The notes: generated from the sequence alone by a model not told the origin. A DNA stretch of 45,089 nt from Nitrospirales bacterium (GCA_021604105.1 BQIW01000031.1:1-45089); one strand, 5' to 3'; shown: positions 1 to 10,591, counted from the stretch's first letter. Made by a program: numbers and translations.

Positions 1-562
1 ACGATGAGTGGTCGACGGTTCTTGTGAAATGTTTGCAACATAGTAAGTTCCCTAATCAAAAAGAATGGAAAGGACTTTCAACGCGATTTCCCACCTATTG
101 TTGGAGAAATAACTCCAGAGAGTCAATTGACCGTTCCCGGATCTCTCATTTTTTTTCTTTTTTAAATTGAGAGATTCAGCCGCCATTGACCTTCGTCCTG
201 GCAGTTGGATCCAAAATTTCCTAGCCAGATTTCCCCCTTAAATAGGAGCCTATACCCGAATTTGCTTATCACATTCTTGATCGCGTAAGGCTTCGGCTTC
301 TCCAATCATATCACCGAACGGCGATATATCCTGGCCATCGTCAGATTGGTTATGTTTGGAAACCGTGGAAAGCACCTTGCAACCTTGGAAAGCCCAAACA
401 GTTTAAAACGTGATCCCATCTTCAATATTTCCTAAAATTCGGTATGGGCGTCTTACGCACTTACCCCATTTATTTTTTTAAATTAGATTTTCAAAGCTGC
501 GGGACGTAAAATCCTTCAGTAATATTTCCGACATTATGTCGGTGTTTAAAAAAGGATCCGTA
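1..562. other. AT-rich intergenic stretch without a recognisable gene
   Basis: No convincing reading frame is seen. The only structure is a weak hairpin with 8-bp arms (141-148 and 168-175, ATCTCTCA/TGAGAGAT) around a T-rich loop, which could end transcription arriving from outside the window. The stretch is AT-rich like the gene that follows it. Confidence 0.5.
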
Positions 563-1858
563 ATGAACAGTGAAATAGAAAAATTAATTGAAAGAAAAGC
601 TGAAAGCGCCAACCTGGACTATAAAGGAGGGTTTAAGTGGCATAAAGAAAACCGGGATCTACAGTTCGAGCTCCTCAGAGATATCATGGCAATGGCGAAC
701 ACCCGAGACGGTGGAACAATCATTTTTGGAGTTGAAGATGGTAGCTTTGAATTAAAAGGTGTCAGTGAGGCAATTCGAGACTCTCTTGACCAAACAGATA
801 TTGCTCAAAGGCTCCATTGTTATGGAAGTCCCAAAGCCAAGATAGACGTGCAAAAGGCAATCATCTCAAGCAAACACGTTGTGGTCGTAAGTGTGGCCGA
901 ATTCGAGGATGTGCCAATTATCTGCACCGATTCTATTAAGAGGAACCAATCTAAGGATTTAATACTTCGTAAAGGTGCTATCTACATTTGCACCTCCGCT
1001 GCCACCACGGAGGAGATTTCTTCTGAACAAGACATTAGGGATTTAATTGGACGGGCAATGACAAAACGAGCAGATGAACTGGTACGTAATATCGAGATAG
1101 TTATTAAAGGAAAACCCATGGTCCCCACTAAAGAGACCGAGAATTTATATCAAAAGGAAATTCATGAAAGCGACAAATGGCTCACTAGTGTTCTACAAAA
1201 GGGGTTCTTAAACAATCCGAGATGGGAGCTTATTGTTTATCCTTCAAATTATGAACCGGAAAGAATCAAGAAATTACCGGAAGTTGAAAATATAGTCAGG
1301 GAATGTCAGGTTGAACTTCGAGGATGGCCTTTTCCATATGTTTCCAGTGATGGCGGATCAAGTATCTTTAATTCCGGCTTTAATGGCTTTGTTGACGCCC
1401 CAGATATCAGAGAAGGTTTTAGATTTTATCAAAGTGGACTATTCATTTTTAAAAGAACTTTGTGGGAGCACCAGAGGCAATTACAAGGACAGTTTGACAA
1501 AAAATGTCTTTCCTTTATCAGTGCAATAGAATCGTTAACTGAATTTTTATTATTCATTTCTCGAATCTATGAGACTCTAGGCAATATTAAATCTTTACAT
1601 TTGGTTGTAAACTTAATCGGTTGCAGTCAGAGACAACTGGCTTCATTCGATGGTCGTGTCCCTTTCCACGACTGGTATGTGAGTCAAGACGACCTAATTA
1701 CCTGGGAAAAAGATATCCAAATGATCGAATTACATGCTACCCACAAAGAAATAGCCAGACTCATTTCCATGCATATTTTTCATGTCTTCAATTGGAGGGA
1801 TGTAAGGGAAGATGTGATCAGAGATTGGCAGGATAGACTTTTAAATCGTCGATTTTAA
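563..1858 (+). CDS. AlbA_2 (Schlafen-type) domain protein
   Basis: The N-terminal ~160 residues resemble the AlbA_2 putative DNA/nucleotide-binding domain: an early E-x-DYK stretch, the glycine strand GGTIIFGVED, and LRKGAIYICTSAATTEE towards the domain end. The remaining ~270 residues are not recognised. AlbA_2 proteins are often annotated as ATP-binding or transcriptional regulators, and several occur in defence or mobile contexts. The ATG at 563 was chosen because AAAAAAGGA precedes it at normal spacing. An in-frame ATG at 536 would add nine residues and lacks such a site. The gene is clearly AT-richer than its downstream neighbours and stands alone, which suggests acquisition. The family is fairly sure and the function unknown. 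Confidence 0.75.
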   Translation: MNSEIEKLIERKAESANLDYKGGFKWHKENRDLQFELLRDIMAMANTRDGGTIIFGVEDGSFELKGVSEAIRDSLDQTDIAQRLHCYGSPKAKIDVQKAIISSKHVVVVSVAEFEDVPIICTDSIKRNQSKDLILRKGAIYICTSAATTEEISSEQDIRDLIGRAMTKRADELVRNIEIVIKGKPMVPTKETENLYQKEIHESDKWLTSVLQKGFLNNPRWELIVYPSNYEPERIKKLPEVENIVRECQVELRGWPFPYVSSDGGSSIFNSGFNGFVDAPDIREGFRFYQSGLFIFKRTLWEHQRQLQGQFDKKCLSFISAIESLTEFLLFISRIYETLGNIKSLHLVVNLIGCSQRQLASFDGRVPFHDWYVSQDDLITWEKDIQMIELHATHKEIARLISMHIFHVFNWRDVREDVIRDWQDRLLNRRF

Positions 1859-2104
1859 TGAGAATGGCCTTATGACCCTTTCTCTAATTTTCACCCTATC
1901 TCTAAACAAAGCCCTACCTTTATTATCATTTAACCTTTGCGACAAAAAGATGTGCTCAGGGCTTGCACTGACACATAACAAGGGAAGCTTCGTGGCGGAA
2001 CGTAAACATCAATAGCAAACTTTTTACCCTGAAAATTTAAAAGGCATTCTTTCGTTTTCTCCAGTGGTTTACACTATTAATCTTTTCCCGCTATACAAAC
2101 CAAC

Positions 2105-3466
2105 GTGAACTCCCACAAGACAACCATGATGAGAGCTTTGGGTCTGACAACCCTCTGCCTGTTGTTCCTGCTAGTTCCCCCAGCGACGGCGATGGGGAAG
2201 GATGTTGATTGGAAGGCGACCGTAAGCGAGGCCGTCGACACTTTGCAGAACTATCTTCGCTTCGACACGACCAACCCGCCGGGTGATGTCACCGAGGCTG
2301 CCGACTTTCTTCAGAAGGTTCTTGAGAAAGAGGGGATCACAGTCACGCGGTACGAAGCTGCACCGGGCAAAATCAATCTGTTAGCCCGACTCAAGGGCAC
2401 GGGGAAGGCCAAGCCTATCTTACTGCTCCACCATATGGATGTAGTGCCTGCCGATGCCAGTCGCTGGGATGGCGTCGATCCTTTTGGCGGCGAGATGAAA
2501 GAAGGCCACATCTGGGGCCGGGGCGCGATCGACATGAAAGGCACCGGTGTACTGCAACTCTACGCCTTTCTGACGCTGGCGCGGCAGAAGGTCTCTCTCG
2601 ACCGCGATGTCATTTTCATGGCGGTGAACGATGAAGAAATCGGTGGGACGATGGGGACGCGCTATATGCTCGACCACCACTATAACGAACTCGATCCCGA
2701 GTATGTTCTGGACGAGGGAGGGTTCGGCAGTCGAGAAATTTTTGTGGACGGGAAGTTGGTTTTCGGCATTTCCGTGGCGGAGAAGCGGGCGCTCTGGCTC
2801 CGTCTGACGGCCCACGGCACCGCTGGACACGGCTCACAACCGCATGATCAGAATCCCAATGACACGCTGATGCGTGCGCTCAATCGGCTCTTCAGTTCAC
2901 CATTTCCGACCATCCCCAATCCGGTTCTTAATGCACTTGAGAGCCAGCTTGGGCCACTTGCACCAAACCGGTTTACGAACGCCATCCGGCAGACGACGAT
3001 TTCGCTCACCTCGCTCCGATCGGGTGTGGGCGATCCGCCCAAGGCGAATGTCATCCCCTCGCTGGCCACTGCAACTCTCGACGCTCGTTTGCTGCCTGGT
3101 ATGGATGCCGAAGCTTTTTTGGCAAAGGTGCAGTCCAGACTCGGCGATGAGATCGACGTTGAGGTCATTCACCCCGCAAGTCAGTCCATTGTAACGCCGC
3201 ATGATACCGCGATGTATCGAGCACTGTCCGGGGCCATCACACGGCACCATCCCGACGCGACCGTCGTGCCGATGATTATTCCTTACGGAACCGATTCGAG
3301 GATGTTTCGTCTGCGCGGAGCCAAATGCTATGGCATCCTTCCCCTTTTGCTAAGCACCGAACTCGCCACGTCTATCCATGGTGACGCTGAGCGAATCCCT
3401 GTCGACCAATTCGAGACGGGAATCCGTATCTATTACGAGAGCCTGGTTGAAGCCGCCGCCCGCTAA
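2105..3466 (+). CDS. Secreted M20-family metallopeptidase
   Basis: A predicted exported zinc peptidase or amidohydrolase of the M20/M25/M40 family (453 aa, near the family's usual length). The hydrophobic segment at residues ~10-30 followed by ATAMGKD looks like a signal peptide. The di-zinc site is visible: H110-x-D112 in HHMDVVP, bridging D143 in GRGAIDMKG, the E177/E178 catalytic pair in DEEIGG, D203-E204 in LDEGGFG, and a late His in SIHGDAE. A dimerisation domain lies between. The start is uncertain: GTG at 2105 or ATG at 2126/2129, none with a clear ribosome site. The substrate cannot be read from sequence; PM20D1-like and carboxypeptidase-like enzymes share this layout. It converges on the sigma-factor gene. 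Confidence 0.85.
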   Translation: MNSHKTTMMRALGLTTLCLLFLLVPPATAMGKDVDWKATVSEAVDTLQNYLRFDTTNPPGDVTEAADFLQKVLEKEGITVTRYEAAPGKINLLARLKGTGKAKPILLLHHMDVVPADASRWDGVDPFGGEMKEGHIWGRGAIDMKGTGVLQLYAFLTLARQKVSLDRDVIFMAVNDEEIGGTMGTRYMLDHHYNELDPEYVLDEGGFGSREIFVDGKLVFGISVAEKRALWLRLTAHGTAGHGSQPHDQNPNDTLMRALNRLFSSPFPTIPNPVLNALESQLGPLAPNRFTNAIRQTTISLTSLRSGVGDPPKANVIPSLATATLDARLLPGMDAEAFLAKVQSRLGDEIDVEVIHPASQSIVTPHDTAMYRALSGAITRHHPDATVVPMIIPYGTDSRMFRLRGAKCYGILPLLLSTELATSIHGDAERIPVDQFETGIRIYYESLVEAAAR

Positions 3467-3599
3467 CGCTTCGGTTCCCGATCCGAACTCCAGCCCTTTG
3501 TTCCCCTTAAGGCGCGAAAAACCCCTGTTTAAGAAAACCCCATACAGAATCGGGTTCAGCAATCCGACTCCAAGTTATTCTGCATTCCTCTCGCACCGT

Positions 3600-4406
3600 T
3601 CACGCACAGGACTTAAGGGCACGGGATTTTGAGGCATAGGGATTGGACTCATCCATGTATGGAGCCAAGGCCTGACGAACTTTTGTCCTGGCGCGGTGTA
3701 ACAGCACACGCTGATTGGATTCGGAAACGCCCAGCATCCGGCGGAGTTCCTCGGATTCAACCCCCTCCACATCCCGCAGAAGGATCACTTGGCGCTGCAA
3801 GGCCGGAAGGGTGTGAATGACGGCATATATCCGCTCGACCATTTCCTTATTCAACAGCTTCCGTTCGGGTGAGGCTTCCGTTTGGGAGGAAATGATTCCG
3901 GAATAATTTCCAGGCCACCTCTCTCCTCCAGGCGTAACGGGCAGCGCATCCACCATGTCGATTCCTCCTTGATCGGCATCGGAAGCCTTTTCTGGAAATT
4001 CCACGTACCGGCTTTCCCGCACCCCTTGCGTTTTGGCCCGATTGACCAGAATGCGAAAGATCCACGTTTTTATCGACGAGCGCCCCTCAAAGCGATGAAT
4101 GCCTTTCAGCACCGCCATCCAGGTATCTTGCACGACCTCTTCGGCCACTGCCTCGCTATGCACAAAGGTCAAGGCGACTCGACGTAATGGTGAATGATAG
4201 CGTTCGACCAATTCCTGAAAAGCTGTCTCTTCGCCGCATCGAACGCGTTCCACTAAGGCCGCCTCGGCAGGATCGTCTTCCGCGGGACCTTCGTGACGGT
4301 CGTGGCCTTCGAATACCCGGAGTGTCGGGGTCGCGACTTTTCTGAGCCGACCTGAAGCGGGTGCACTGAACAGACCATCCATCGATTCTGCTGTGATTGT
4401 ACTCAT
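3600..4406 (-). CDS. ECF-type RNA polymerase sigma-70 factor
   Basis: A sigma factor of 268 aa with region 2 at about residues 55-125 (LVERYHSPLRRVAL, then the DTWMAVLKGI helix and FEGRSSIKTWIFRI) and region 4 near the C-terminus (ALPALQRQVILLRDVEG, then GVSESNQRVLLHRARTK, a helix-turn-helix for the -35 element). It lacks the region 1.1 and 3 bulk of primary sigmas. It has an unusually long N-terminal extension of ~50 residues. ATG 4406 is preferred because TGGAGGAG sits six bases upstream; an in-frame ATG at 4430 would abut the preceding stop. It follows the STAS gene by 24 bases on the same strand, so the two probably form an operon and the STAS protein may act on its regulation. Its regulon is unknown. 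Confidence 0.88.
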   Translation of the reverse strand: MSTITAESMDGLFSAPASGRLRKVATPTLRVFEGHDRHEGPAEDDPAEAALVERVRCGEETAFQELVERYHSPLRRVALTFVHSEAVAEEVVQDTWMAVLKGIHRFEGRSSIKTWIFRILVNRAKTQGVRESRYVEFPEKASDADQGGIDMVDALPVTPGGERWPGNYSGIISSQTEASPERKLLNKEMVERIYAVIHTLPALQRQVILLRDVEGVESEELRRMLGVSESNQRVLLHRARTKVRQALAPYMDESNPYASKSRALKSCA

Positions 4407-4430
4407 GAAATGCTCCTCCATCGAAACCAT

Positions 4431-4688
4431 TTAGGTAAATAAGATCTGCTGAATGAATGACGGACAATTTTTGATGCCACAGCCTTGGGTGATGAGCCGA
4501 CGAATCATGCGGACCCCATCCTCTCCCACAAAACTCACCGCTGAACAATCAAGCACCACATTGTTGCCTTGAGCCAATAGGCCCTGACATTCGATCTCCA
4601 CCACGCTGATCCATTCCGATACGATTCGTCCTTCGATTTCCACAGTCGTCGTTCCTTCCTGTGTAGCTTTGACCGTGAGCCGAACCAT
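4431..4688 (-). CDS. STAS-domain protein (anti-sigma-factor-antagonist-like)
   Basis: Eighty-five residues spanning one STAS domain: strands VRLTVKATQ, TTVEIEGRI and NNVVLDCSAVSFV, then the loop and helix that in SpoIIAA-type antagonists carry the phosphorylated serine (motif DSSG). Here the loop reads G55-E56-D57-G58, so the serine is missing and an acidic residue occupies its place. Known STAS antagonists bind anti-sigma kinases when unphosphorylated. A permanently acidic loop could be a constitutive 'phosphorylated' state or mark a different role; this is inference. It lies directly upstream of the ECF sigma gene, which supports a regulatory link. No strong ribosome-binding site is visible. 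Confidence 0.75.
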   Translation of the reverse strand: MVRLTVKATQEGTTTVEIEGRIVSEWISVVEIECQGLLAQGNNVVLDCSAVSFVGEDGVRMIRRLITQGCGIKNCPSFIQQILFT

Positions 4689-4761
4689 GAGTCAGGGTCT
4701 TTCATTATTTGATGTGAATTGTTTCATACAAAGGGTATTGAGCAACCATCGGGCCAAAAGA

Positions 4762-4798
4762 AAACCGGCCACTCAGACAGTATCCAAGTGGCCGGTTT
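4762..4798 (-). terminator. Perfect 12-bp hairpin between the sigma-54 activator and the STAS gene
   Basis: The arms AAACCGGCCACT (4762-4773) and AGTGGCCGGTTT (4787-4798) pair perfectly around a 13-base loop. Read on the minus strand the stem is followed by TCTTTT. On the plus strand a T run comes only after a gap of several bases. It probably ends transcription of the activator gene and separates it from the STAS-sigma unit. Confidence 0.7.
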
Positions 4799-4841
4799 CA
4801 ATGAAGTTTTTTATTATTTGATTGATGAATTTCTGAGCGGT

Positions 4842-4893
4842 ATTCCCAATATTTTTTCCCAATATTTCGTGACGGTCACAACATATTGGGAAT
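4842..4893. repeat. Cluster of inverted/direct TCCCAATAT motifs behind the sigma-54 activator
   Basis: ATTCCCAATAT (4842-4852) is matched by its inverse ATATTGGGAAT (4883-4893). A further direct copy, TCCCAATATT, lies at 4857-4866 inside the loop, and a GTGAC-G-GTCAC palindrome (4869-4879) sits towards the right of the loop. It starts six bases after the stop codon of the activator gene. It may be a second termination structure or a multi-site protein-binding element; the sequence alone does not decide. Confidence 0.5.
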
Positions 4894-4898
4894 CTCTC

Positions 4899-7352
4899 CT
4901 ATTTTTTTCTTGTAATTCCCAGCTTCTTCATTCGGGCTTCCAAGGTGGTGGGTTTCAACCCCAGCAGCTCTGCGGCCCCATCCTTTCCACTGACCCGCCA
5001 ACTTGTCAGTTCCAGGATATCCATGATATGCAGCCGCTCACGCTCCTCCAATGTCATGACAGATGAAACCACCTCGTCTGCCCGCCCACCCGTCGACAAT
5101 TCGATGGGTTCCAGGGAAGATCCTTCCGTAAGAATGACGGCCCGTTCGATGATATGTTCCAACTCGCGGATATTCCCGGGCCAGGAATATTGCCGCAACG
5201 CCGACATCATCGATTCGGGAATCCGGTCGATTTTTTTTCCTAAATTCGTGGCGCATTTCCGCACAAAATATTGCGCCAGGAGCGGAATGTCTCCTTCCCG
5301 TTCCCGAAGCGAGGGAAGATGAATCGGAAACACATTCAGACGATAGTACAGATCGGACCGATACTGCCCCGTTCGGGACAATTGCTCGAGATCCCGATTC
5401 GTCGCGGCAATGACCCGGACGTTGACCTTAAAGGTTTGCGTCCCTCCGACTCGTTCAAACTCCCCCTCTTGGAGGACCCGTAGCAGCTTCGCCTGCAAAT
5501 CCAGAGGCAGTTCGCCGATTTCGTCCAGAAAAATCGTCCCTTTGTCGGCCAATTCAAACCGTCCGATTTTTTTGGTTAATGCTCCGGTGAATGCGCCCTT
5601 CTCATGCCCGAAGAATTCGCTTTCGATCAAGCCGGCAGGAATGGCGGCACAATTGACTTTGACCAGCGGCTTGGATTTTCGAGGACTCAGGTTATGAATG
5701 GCCCTGGCGATCAACTCCTTCCCGGTTCCGGTCTCCCCCGTCACCAGTACGGTCGAATCGGTGGGAGCCACCCGCTCGACATTGCGCAAGACTTTTTTGA
5801 GAGTCGTTGACGATCCAATCACCTCCTCAAAATTATGCACACTTTGGATTTCCTCCCGCAGATACGTATTCTGCGCTTCCAGCCTGGCCTTTTCCTGTTC
5901 CACGAGGACTTTGTCGGTGATATCCAGAAACATGGTCCGGGTATAGGTCCCGCTGGGATCGGGCCTGGACCACCATTGGATCCAAAGGGGTTTCCCCGTG
6001 TCCTTGCGACGCAATTCCAGCACCACCCCACTGGTATCCGTCCCACGTCCAATCGAATCCAATGCCTCTTTCATTCGCTTTTGCGCTTCCGGAGTATCGG
6101 GGATAAACGATTTGCCGTACGTCCCTTCCACCTGATCGGGCGTGATGCCCAGGGTATGCATCGCCGCACGGTTCGCCCGGATAAACCTTGAATCCACCCC
6201 TTCGTTCACATAGGCAATCGGCGCCTCATCGAATAGGTCCCGCAATTGTTCTTCACTTTCCGCAAGCCTGGCATGGATTTTCTGGCGTTCTAATTCCGCC
6301 CCTGCCCTGGCGCCGAAAATTCGAAAGAGCGGAAGCAGCCTGGCATCCATAGGCATGGGTCGCACATCCAACGCGGCCAAGTGCCCCAGCACTTCACCGG
6401 CTTGGTTGAGCAACGGAATGGCCAAATAACTTTCGGCCGCCAGATCGATGAGTCCGTTTTCATGGGGAAATAGTTGTTGAATCCGTTCAGGAATATGGCA
6501 GATTTCCCCCGCAAGCACTTTTTGGCAGGGGCTATGTTTCAAATCATATTCAAAGTTTTCAATGAAGGCCTCGCCGTTCCAAAAGGCCAGAGTTCTCACT
6601 CGACTCGAATCGGCCATGAGTTGCCCCACAAAGGCATACCGGACACCCAGCGCTTTAGCCAGGTTGCATGCCAGTGCCTGGAAAAATTCCCCTCCGGAGG
6701 TCGAAGCGGTGCCTTCATCGACGAGCCGCAGGATTAAATCACTTTTCCTGAGGGCTTGGTCCAACTGAACCCGTTCAAGTTCCGCCAACGCCCGAGCGAC
6801 GAAAATACGCATGATGGAAGCCGTATAGTCCCCATTGGGCATCGGCTTATCATCGAGCACCGCCAAATGCCCGGCCACCTTTCCGGAAGCATTGATGAGG
6901 GGAAGGCCGCAATAACTGATGGCTTCCCAGTCTTTAATGACTTGGACACCAGGGTAACAATCGGCCAAACCGTCGGCATGATGGACCACCTGATGAGTCA
7001 AAACCACGGCACAGGGACCACCAGCCGGCACCTGGAAACGAGGGACCAATCCGTTCGGTGACCATCCGGCTTTTGAATAAAAACATCCGTCCGCTCGATT
7101 GAATTCCGAGAGGTAGGCATATTTCACTCCCAACGCCCTGGCCAGCTCCTCGACCAACGTGTCAAAAAATTTCTCTCCCGTCTGCGCCTCCACCCCTTTG
7201 ACTACTCGCTGGAGCACTTCGTCCTGGAGCACAGGCACGGGACCGAGGGAAGACAGCTGAGCGGAAGCGGCCGAAGGGACGGACTCTCCCTCAGAGTGCA
7301 ATGGAGACGTTGTTTGTACCTCAGCCAATACACCCTCCTCTGAAATGGCCAT
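4899..7352 (-). CDS. Sigma-54-dependent transcriptional activator (GAF-GAF-PAS-AAA+-HTH)
   Basis: An 817-aa bacterial enhancer-binding protein. Two similar GAF sensor domains lie at about residues 50-195 and 210-355, so the sensor half looks like an internal duplication. A PAS domain follows at ~365-485, then an AAA+ domain with Walker A GETGTGKE (539-546), the sigma-54-contacting GAFTGA loop (586-591), Walker B FLDE (608-611), and a Fis-type helix-turn-helix at ~785-817. All residues needed to drive sigma-54 polymerase appear present. The signal sensed is unknown; FhlA- and NorR-like proteins use GAF domains for small ligands. The gene is divergent from the glucan-enzyme operon, but I found no sigma-54 promoter there that would make it the target. 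No clear ribosome site supports the start. Confidence 0.9.
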   Translation of the reverse strand: MAISEEGVLAEVQTTSPLHSEGESVPSAASAQLSSLGPVPVLQDEVLQRVVKGVEAQTGEKFFDTLVEELARALGVKYAYLSEFNRADGCFYSKAGWSPNGLVPRFQVPAGGPCAVVLTHQVVHHADGLADCYPGVQVIKDWEAISYCGLPLINASGKVAGHLAVLDDKPMPNGDYTASIMRIFVARALAELERVQLDQALRKSDLILRLVDEGTASTSGGEFFQALACNLAKALGVRYAFVGQLMADSSRVRTLAFWNGEAFIENFEYDLKHSPCQKVLAGEICHIPERIQQLFPHENGLIDLAAESYLAIPLLNQAGEVLGHLAALDVRPMPMDARLLPLFRIFGARAGAELERQKIHARLAESEEQLRDLFDEAPIAYVNEGVDSRFIRANRAAMHTLGITPDQVEGTYGKSFIPDTPEAQKRMKEALDSIGRGTDTSGVVLELRRKDTGKPLWIQWWSRPDPSGTYTRTMFLDITDKVLVEQEKARLEAQNTYLREEIQSVHNFEEVIGSSTTLKKVLRNVERVAPTDSTVLVTGETGTGKELIARAIHNLSPRKSKPLVKVNCAAIPAGLIESEFFGHEKGAFTGALTKKIGRFELADKGTIFLDEIGELPLDLQAKLLRVLQEGEFERVGGTQTFKVNVRVIAATNRDLEQLSRTGQYRSDLYYRLNVFPIHLPSLREREGDIPLLAQYFVRKCATNLGKKIDRIPESMMSALRQYSWPGNIRELEHIIERAVILTEGSSLEPIELSTGGRADEVVSSVMTLEERERLHIMDILELTSWRVSGKDGAAELLGLKPTTLEARMKKLGITRKK

Positions 7353-7918
7353 GCGTGAGAAAAACCGGGCCGCCTTGAGTAGGACCCCACCGACGCTATT
7401 ATCTCCGAGGGGCCGGAGGAAAGGGAATAGATCAGGTGTTGTATTTTCGGCTTCGTATCAGTCCCTTGACGAAATTCTCCTGTGAACCTGCATTCACTTC
7501 CGGAACCGGTCAAGGAAAATTGGACGGCCTGATGGGAAATTTCCGGAGGTTGATCCTCCTACCATCCTGGCCGAGGATGGCTTGGCCAGTTTACGGTTTT
7601 TTCGTGGTACACTAGGCGTGAAGATCGTGGGAGAAAATGAAAATTGTGGAACGGAGCAGGGAGGCTCGACTATACTCGTTGGACGACCCAATGATCTCTT
7701 CTCCGGCAGGCCTGTTTTGGCGACGAACCCTTCACCCACCTTTGTGACACACACATTGCCAACATCTCAGAATATGCTTCAGGTATGGGAGCCTGGGTAC
7801 ATCCCGAGGTCGGACCTGGGATTTTCCCGTGAGCTGATGGTATGGATCCCGAACGGACATGTCCTGCAAATTATCCAACGATAACCCGTCAAGCATCTGT
7901 TCATAGGGAGCCCCATCC
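7353..7918. other. Divergent intergenic region between the activator and the glucosidase operon
   Basis: About 570 bases that must hold the promoters for both flanking transcription units. Short open frames on both strands have no recognisable protein character. A GGACATGTCC palindrome lies at 7856-7865 near the glucosidase gene. No GG-N10-GC sigma-54 promoter was found on reading. Confidence 0.5.
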
Positions 7919-10588
7919 ATGTCCAAAAGCACATCTCACCTGACCATCGAGGAAGAACGCTTAGAAGAATCAAAAAAGCGGACCGTGCATTGGAAACGGT
8001 GGGGCCCCTATCTGAGTGAACGCCAATGGGGCACGGTCCGTGAGGATTACAGTCCGAATGGGGAAGCCTGGGAAGATTTCTCCCATGACCAGGCCCGCTC
8101 CCGCGCCTATCGGTGGGGCGAGGATGGCATCGGTGGCATTTGCGACCGCCACCAGCAGATTTGCTTTGCGCTGTCGCTCTGGAACGGAAAAGATCCGATT
8201 CTGAAGGAACGCCTGTTTGGCTTGACCGGGAACGAAGGCAATCATGGGGAAGACGTCAAGGAGTATTACTTTTACCTGGACTCCACACCGACGCATTCCT
8301 ACATGAAGTTTTTGTATAAATATCCCCAGCACCCCTTTCCCTATGCCCAATTGATCGAAGAAAACCGGAAGCGGAGCAAACACGATTGGGAATATGAGTT
8401 GCTGGATACGGGTGTGTTTGATGACAACCGGTATTTCGACGTGTTTCTCGAATATGCCAAAGCGACACACGAAGACATCCTGATCCGGATTACCGCCCAT
8501 AACCGGGGGCCGGATTTTGCAGAACTTCATGTGTTGCCGACCATCTGGTTCCGCAACACCTGGTCCTGGACGCCGCATGCTCCACGTCCCACTCTCAATC
8601 GGGATCAGGAGCTTAGCGATGCACAGGCCATCCACCTGGACCATGAACAATACGGATCGCGATGGCTGCTATGCGAAGGCACTCCGGACATGCTCTTTAC
8701 CGAAAATGACACCAACATGCACCGGCTCTATGGCGTGCCCAACGCCAACCCGTATGTCAAAGACGGAATTAATGACTATATCGTCGCGGGTACACAAGGG
8801 ACGGTGAATCCGGCACAAGTGGGAACGAAGGCTGCGGTCCATTATTATCCGTTGATTGCCCCCGGACAAAGCATCACTTACCGACTGCGATTGACCAACC
8901 TCCCTCCGACCGAGGGCCAGTTGGGCGAAGAGTTCGAAACCATATTCCCGGCACGCCAACAGGAGGCTGATGAATTTTTTGCCAAACGACTCGGAACGTG
9001 CCATTCCGCCGATGCGCAAAATGTTCAGCGTCAGGCATTTGCGGGGATGCTGTGGAGCAAACAGTTTTATCATTTTGACGTCCGCACCTGGCTGGCCGGC
9101 GACCCCACAGGACCGCCGCCTCCCGCAGGGCGAAAAAATGCCCGGAACACGGATTGGAAGCACCTCTATAATGAAGACATTATTTCCATGCCCGACAAAT
9201 GGGAATACCCGTGGTTTGCGGCCTGGGACCTTGCCTTTCATTGCGTGCCCTTAGCCCTGGTGGACCCGGACTTCGCCAAGGATCAACTCCGGTTATTGGT
9301 CAGAGAATGGTATATGCATCCCAACGGTCAAATTCCGGCGTATGAGTGGGCGTTCGGCGATGTGAATCCGCCCGTCCACGCCTGGGCCACCTGGCGGGTG
9401 TATAAAATTGAAAAACGCATCAGAGGCAAAGCCGACCGGGTGTGGTTGGCCAAGATTTTCCATAAACTCCTGCTCAACTTTACCTGGTGGGTCAACCGGA
9501 AAGATGCCGATGGCCGGAATATTTTTCAGGGAGGGTTCCTCGGACTGGATAATATCGGCCTCTTCGACCGGTCCGCGCCGCTTCCCACCGGCGGATATAT
9601 TGATCAATCCGACGGCACCAGCTGGATGGGCATGTATTGCCTGAATATGCTGGCCATTGCCCTGGAACTGGCACGACACGATCCATCTTACGGTGATGTG
9701 GCCAGCAAGTTCTTTGAACATTTTGTTTACATCTCGCACGCCATCAATCACATCGGCGAAGGCAATCACGAGGCCTCCCTATGGGATGAGACCGACGGCT
9801 TCTATTATGACATGTTGCATTTCCCGGACGGCCACCATAAACAAATGAAGGTCCGGTCTATGGTAGGACTGATCCCGCTCTTTGCCGTTGAGACGTTGGA
9901 ACCGGAAGTCGTGGATGCCTTGCCGGGCTTTAAACGGCGCCTATTGTGGTTTATCGAAAACCGCCCTGAATTCCGACGTCATGTCTGCTCAACCAGCCTG
10001 CCGGATGGGAGTGTCCGCCGGATGCTCTCCATTGTGGATCAGGAGCAACTCCCTCGTGTCATGAAGTACATGTTGGATGAAGAGGAATTTCTTTCCACAT
10101 ATGGCATTCGAGCCTTATCCAAATACCATCAAGACCATCCCTATGTGCTCCATGTGAATGGACATGAACATCGCGTGGGTTATGAACCGGCGGAATCCCT
10201 GACCGGTTTGTTCGGCGGCAACTCCAATTGGAGAGGACCGATTTGGTTTCCAGTGAATTTTCTGCTGATCGAATCGTTACAAAAATTCCATCATTTCTTC
10301 GGAGATCATCTCACCGTGGAATGCCCGACCGGCTCAGGATCGCAACAGACATTATGGCAAGTCGCGGCGGACATTTCCCGTCGCCTCAATCGTCTCTTCC
10401 TTCGTGATCCTTCGGGACATCGACCCGTCTTCGGGGGAGTCGCTCTGTTTCAGCAGGATCCGCATTGGCGGGATTACCTGTTATTCCATGAATATTTTCA
10501 CGGGGACAACGGGGCGGGATTAGGCGCCAGCCACCAAACGGGATGGACCGGCCTGGTCACCAAACTGTTGGAACAATCAGGAGAATAG
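7919..10588 (+). CDS. GH63-like glucosidase (MGH1-like glycoside hydrolase)
   Basis: An 889-aa protein resembling the large 'glucosidase' family related to GH63 and mannosylglycerate hydrolases. The N-terminal half is a beta-rich domain ([36 protein letters not shown]). The C-terminal half is an (alpha/alpha)6 barrel carrying [13 protein letters not shown], whose Asp fits the general acid of GH63 enzymes, and later [20 protein letters not shown], typical of this clan. No signal peptide, so probably cytoplasmic. A GGGAG ribosome site precedes the ATG. The debranching-enzyme gene begins three bases after its stop, so the two are probably translated together and act on glycogen, trehalose-like or glucosylglycerate-like compounds. 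The exact substrate is open. Confidence 0.82.
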   Translation: MSKSTSHLTIEEERLEESKKRTVHWKRWGPYLSERQWGTVREDYSPNGEAWEDFSHDQARSRAYRWGEDGIGGICDRHQQICFALSLWNGKDPILKERLFGLTGNEGNHGEDVKEYYFYLDSTPTHSYMKFLYKYPQHPFPYAQLIEENRKRSKHDWEYELLDTGVFDDNRYFDVFLEYAKATHEDILIRITAHNRGPDFAELHVLPTIWFRNTWSWTPHAPRPTLNRDQELSDAQAIHLDHEQYGSRWLLCEGTPDMLFTENDTNMHRLYGVPNANPYVKDGINDYIVAGTQGTVNPAQVGTKAAVHYYPLIAPGQSITYRLRLTNLPPTEGQLGEEFETIFPARQQEADEFFAKRLGTCHSADAQNVQRQAFAGMLWSKQFYHFDVRTWLAGDPTGPPPPAGRKNARNTDWKHLYNEDIISMPDKWEYPWFAAWDLAFHCVPLALVDPDFAKDQLRLLVREWYMHPNGQIPAYEWAFGDVNPPVHAWATWRVYKIEKRIRGKADRVWLAKIFHKLLLNFTWWVNRKDADGRNIFQGGFLGLDNIGLFDRSAPLPTGGYIDQSDGTSWMGMYCLNMLAIALELARHDPSYGDVASKFFEHFVYISHAINHIGEGNHEASLWDETDGFYYDMLHFPDGHHKQMKVRSMVGLIPLFAVETLEPEVVDALPGFKRRLLWFIENRPEFRRHVCSTSLPDGSVRRMLSIVDQEQLPRVMKYMLDEEEFLSTYGIRALSKYHQDHPYVLHVNGHEHRVGYEPAESLTGLFGGNSNWRGPIWFPVNFLLIESLQKFHHFFGDHLTVECPTGSGSQQTLWQVAADISRRLNRLFLRDPSGHRPVFGGVALFQQDPHWRDYLLFHEYFHGDNGAGLGASHQTGWTGLVTKLLEQSGE

Positions 10589-10591
10589 GAT

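Noticed and set aside
7852-7872. Possible sigma-54 promoter near CGGACATGTCCTGC
   Set aside because: GG and GC are separated by nine rather than ten bases and the flanking consensus is missing.
7494-7884. Short open frames on both strands upstream of the glucosidase gene
   Set aside because: No ribosome site, no family resemblance and improbable composition.
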